In this document: positions 63,663 to 64,000 of the stretch, in pieces
Numbering within the stretch: position 1 is the stretch's first letter
Layout of the letters: the number at the start of each line of letters is the position of its first letter
Source: Aeromicrobium tamlense
Lineage (GTDB): Bacteria; Actinomycetota; Actinomycetes; Propionibacteriales; Nocardioidaceae
Length of the DNA: 64,000 bases
Assembly (NCBI RefSeq): GCF_013408555.1
Contig: NZ_JACBZN010000001.1
Location: 992,001-1,056,000 of the forward strand
Reading direction: 5' to 3'
The notes under the pieces: generated by a model
Database searches by the model: none
Told to the model about the DNA's origin: nothing
The model's input: the letters and a program-made list of their open reading frames with translations, nothing else
Program-made: the position numbers and the translations under genes

Positions 63663-64000
63663 CCGAGGAGACCCGTCCCGACGTCGAGCTCCAGCCCGGC
63701 GAGATGGACCTGCAGGACCGGTCCTCGCTGCGCCGCGTCGCCGGCCTGTCCACCGAGCTCGAGGACATCACCGAGGTCGAGTACCGCCAGCTGCGGCTGG
63801 AGCGGGTCGTCCTCGTCGGCGTGTGGACCGAGGGCTCGGTGGAGGACGCCGAGAACTCGCTCACCGAGCTGAAGGCGCTCGCCGAGACGGCAGGCTCCGA
63901 CGTGCTCGACGCGCTCATCCAGCGTCGTCAGAAGCCCGACCCGGCGACCTTCATCGGCCGCGGCAAGGTCGACGAGCTGCGCGACGCCGTGCAGGCCACC
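63659..64000 (+). CDS. hflX: GTPase HflX (N-terminal part, cut by window edge)
   Basis: Ribosome-associated GTPase that rescues or splits stalled ribosomes. Only 114 codons are visible: an acidic N-terminal extension, then the HflX N-terminal domain with ERVVLVGVWTEG, SLTELKALAETAGSDVLD and the diagnostic DPATFIGRGKVDEL. The GTPase domain lies beyond the window. ATG overlaps the dapF stop (ATGA). Confidence 0.92.
   Translation, partial: MTEETRPDVELQPGEMDLQDRSSLRRVAGLSTELEDITEVEYRQLRLERVVLVGVWTEGSVEDAENSLTELKALAETAGSDVLDALIQRRQKPDPATFIGRGKVDELRDAVQAT

Overview
The window is about 70% GC, densely coded, and reads as chromosome of a Gram-positive actinobacterium. Evidence: a complete mraZ-to-divIVA division and cell-wall (dcw) cluster with SepF and a Wag31-type DivIVA, PASTA kinase, PriA-type HisA, a long 'eukaryote-like' IleRS, actinobacterial families (DUF3040, DUF1707, DUF4190, Trp-associated TIGR02234-like protein, HGxxPAAW small protein), and many leaderless genes. 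The pknL / idsA2 / metF neighbourhood beside the dcw cluster has the same gene order as Mycobacterium, but there are no mycobacterial envelope genes. I favour Propionibacteriales/Nocardioidaceae (Aeromicrobium- or Nocardioides-like); that is an inference. No tRNA, rRNA, CRISPR array, insertion sequence, prophage or integrase gene is visible.

Layout. 1-6.5 kb: kinase (cut by the left edge), prenyl synthase, metF, a flavin oxidoreductase, DUF4126, methyltransferase, DUF3040. 6.7-25.1 kb: mraZ-rsmH-ftsL-ftsI-murE-murF-mraY-murD-ftsW-murG-murC-ftsQ-ftsZ-pgeF-yggS-sepF-yggT-divIVA, mostly with 1-14 bp overlaps, ended by a very strong hairpin. 25-31.6 kb: ileS (minus strand) facing a DksA/TraR-type gene, lspA, rluD-like and an AlaA-type aminotransferase. 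31.6-36.8 kb: a methyltransferase + LicD-like pair, a coiled-coil protein with tandem repeats, and a DrrAB-like exporter. 36.9-42.7 kb: dnaE1, a small membrane protein, a YbaK deacylase, a BenE transporter. 42.7-61.6 kb: histidine genes (hisD-C-B-H, hisA/priA, hisF, hisI) interrupted by YitT, DUF1707, a lipoprotein and a heterodimeric ABC exporter, then tryptophan-associated genes and trpC-B-A-lgt. 61.6-64 kb: a small MT0933-like protein, miaA, dapF and the start of hflX (cut by the right edge).

How the genes work together. The first half builds and divides the wall: MurC-F, MraY and MurG make lipid II, FtsW/FtsI polymerise it at the septum, FtsZ/SepF/FtsQ/FtsL place the machine, and DivIVA marks the poles. 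DapF in the last segment supplies meso-diaminopimelate for lysine (and for the wall if meso-DAP is used). The second half makes histidine and tryptophan; no trpF is present, which fits a bifunctional PriA. hisG, hisE, trpE, trpG and trpD are not in the window.

The clearest unusual signals are regulatory and structural: a genome-wide-looking leaderless start rule (a TAnnnT box 6-7 nt before the start codon), including divergent pairs whose promoters overlap or lie inside the opposite gene; a dispersed two-palindrome repeat; a four-box MraZ operator; an asymmetric ABC exporter lodged in the his genes; and a probable CTG start. I found no complete, clearly undescribed multi-gene system and do not claim one.
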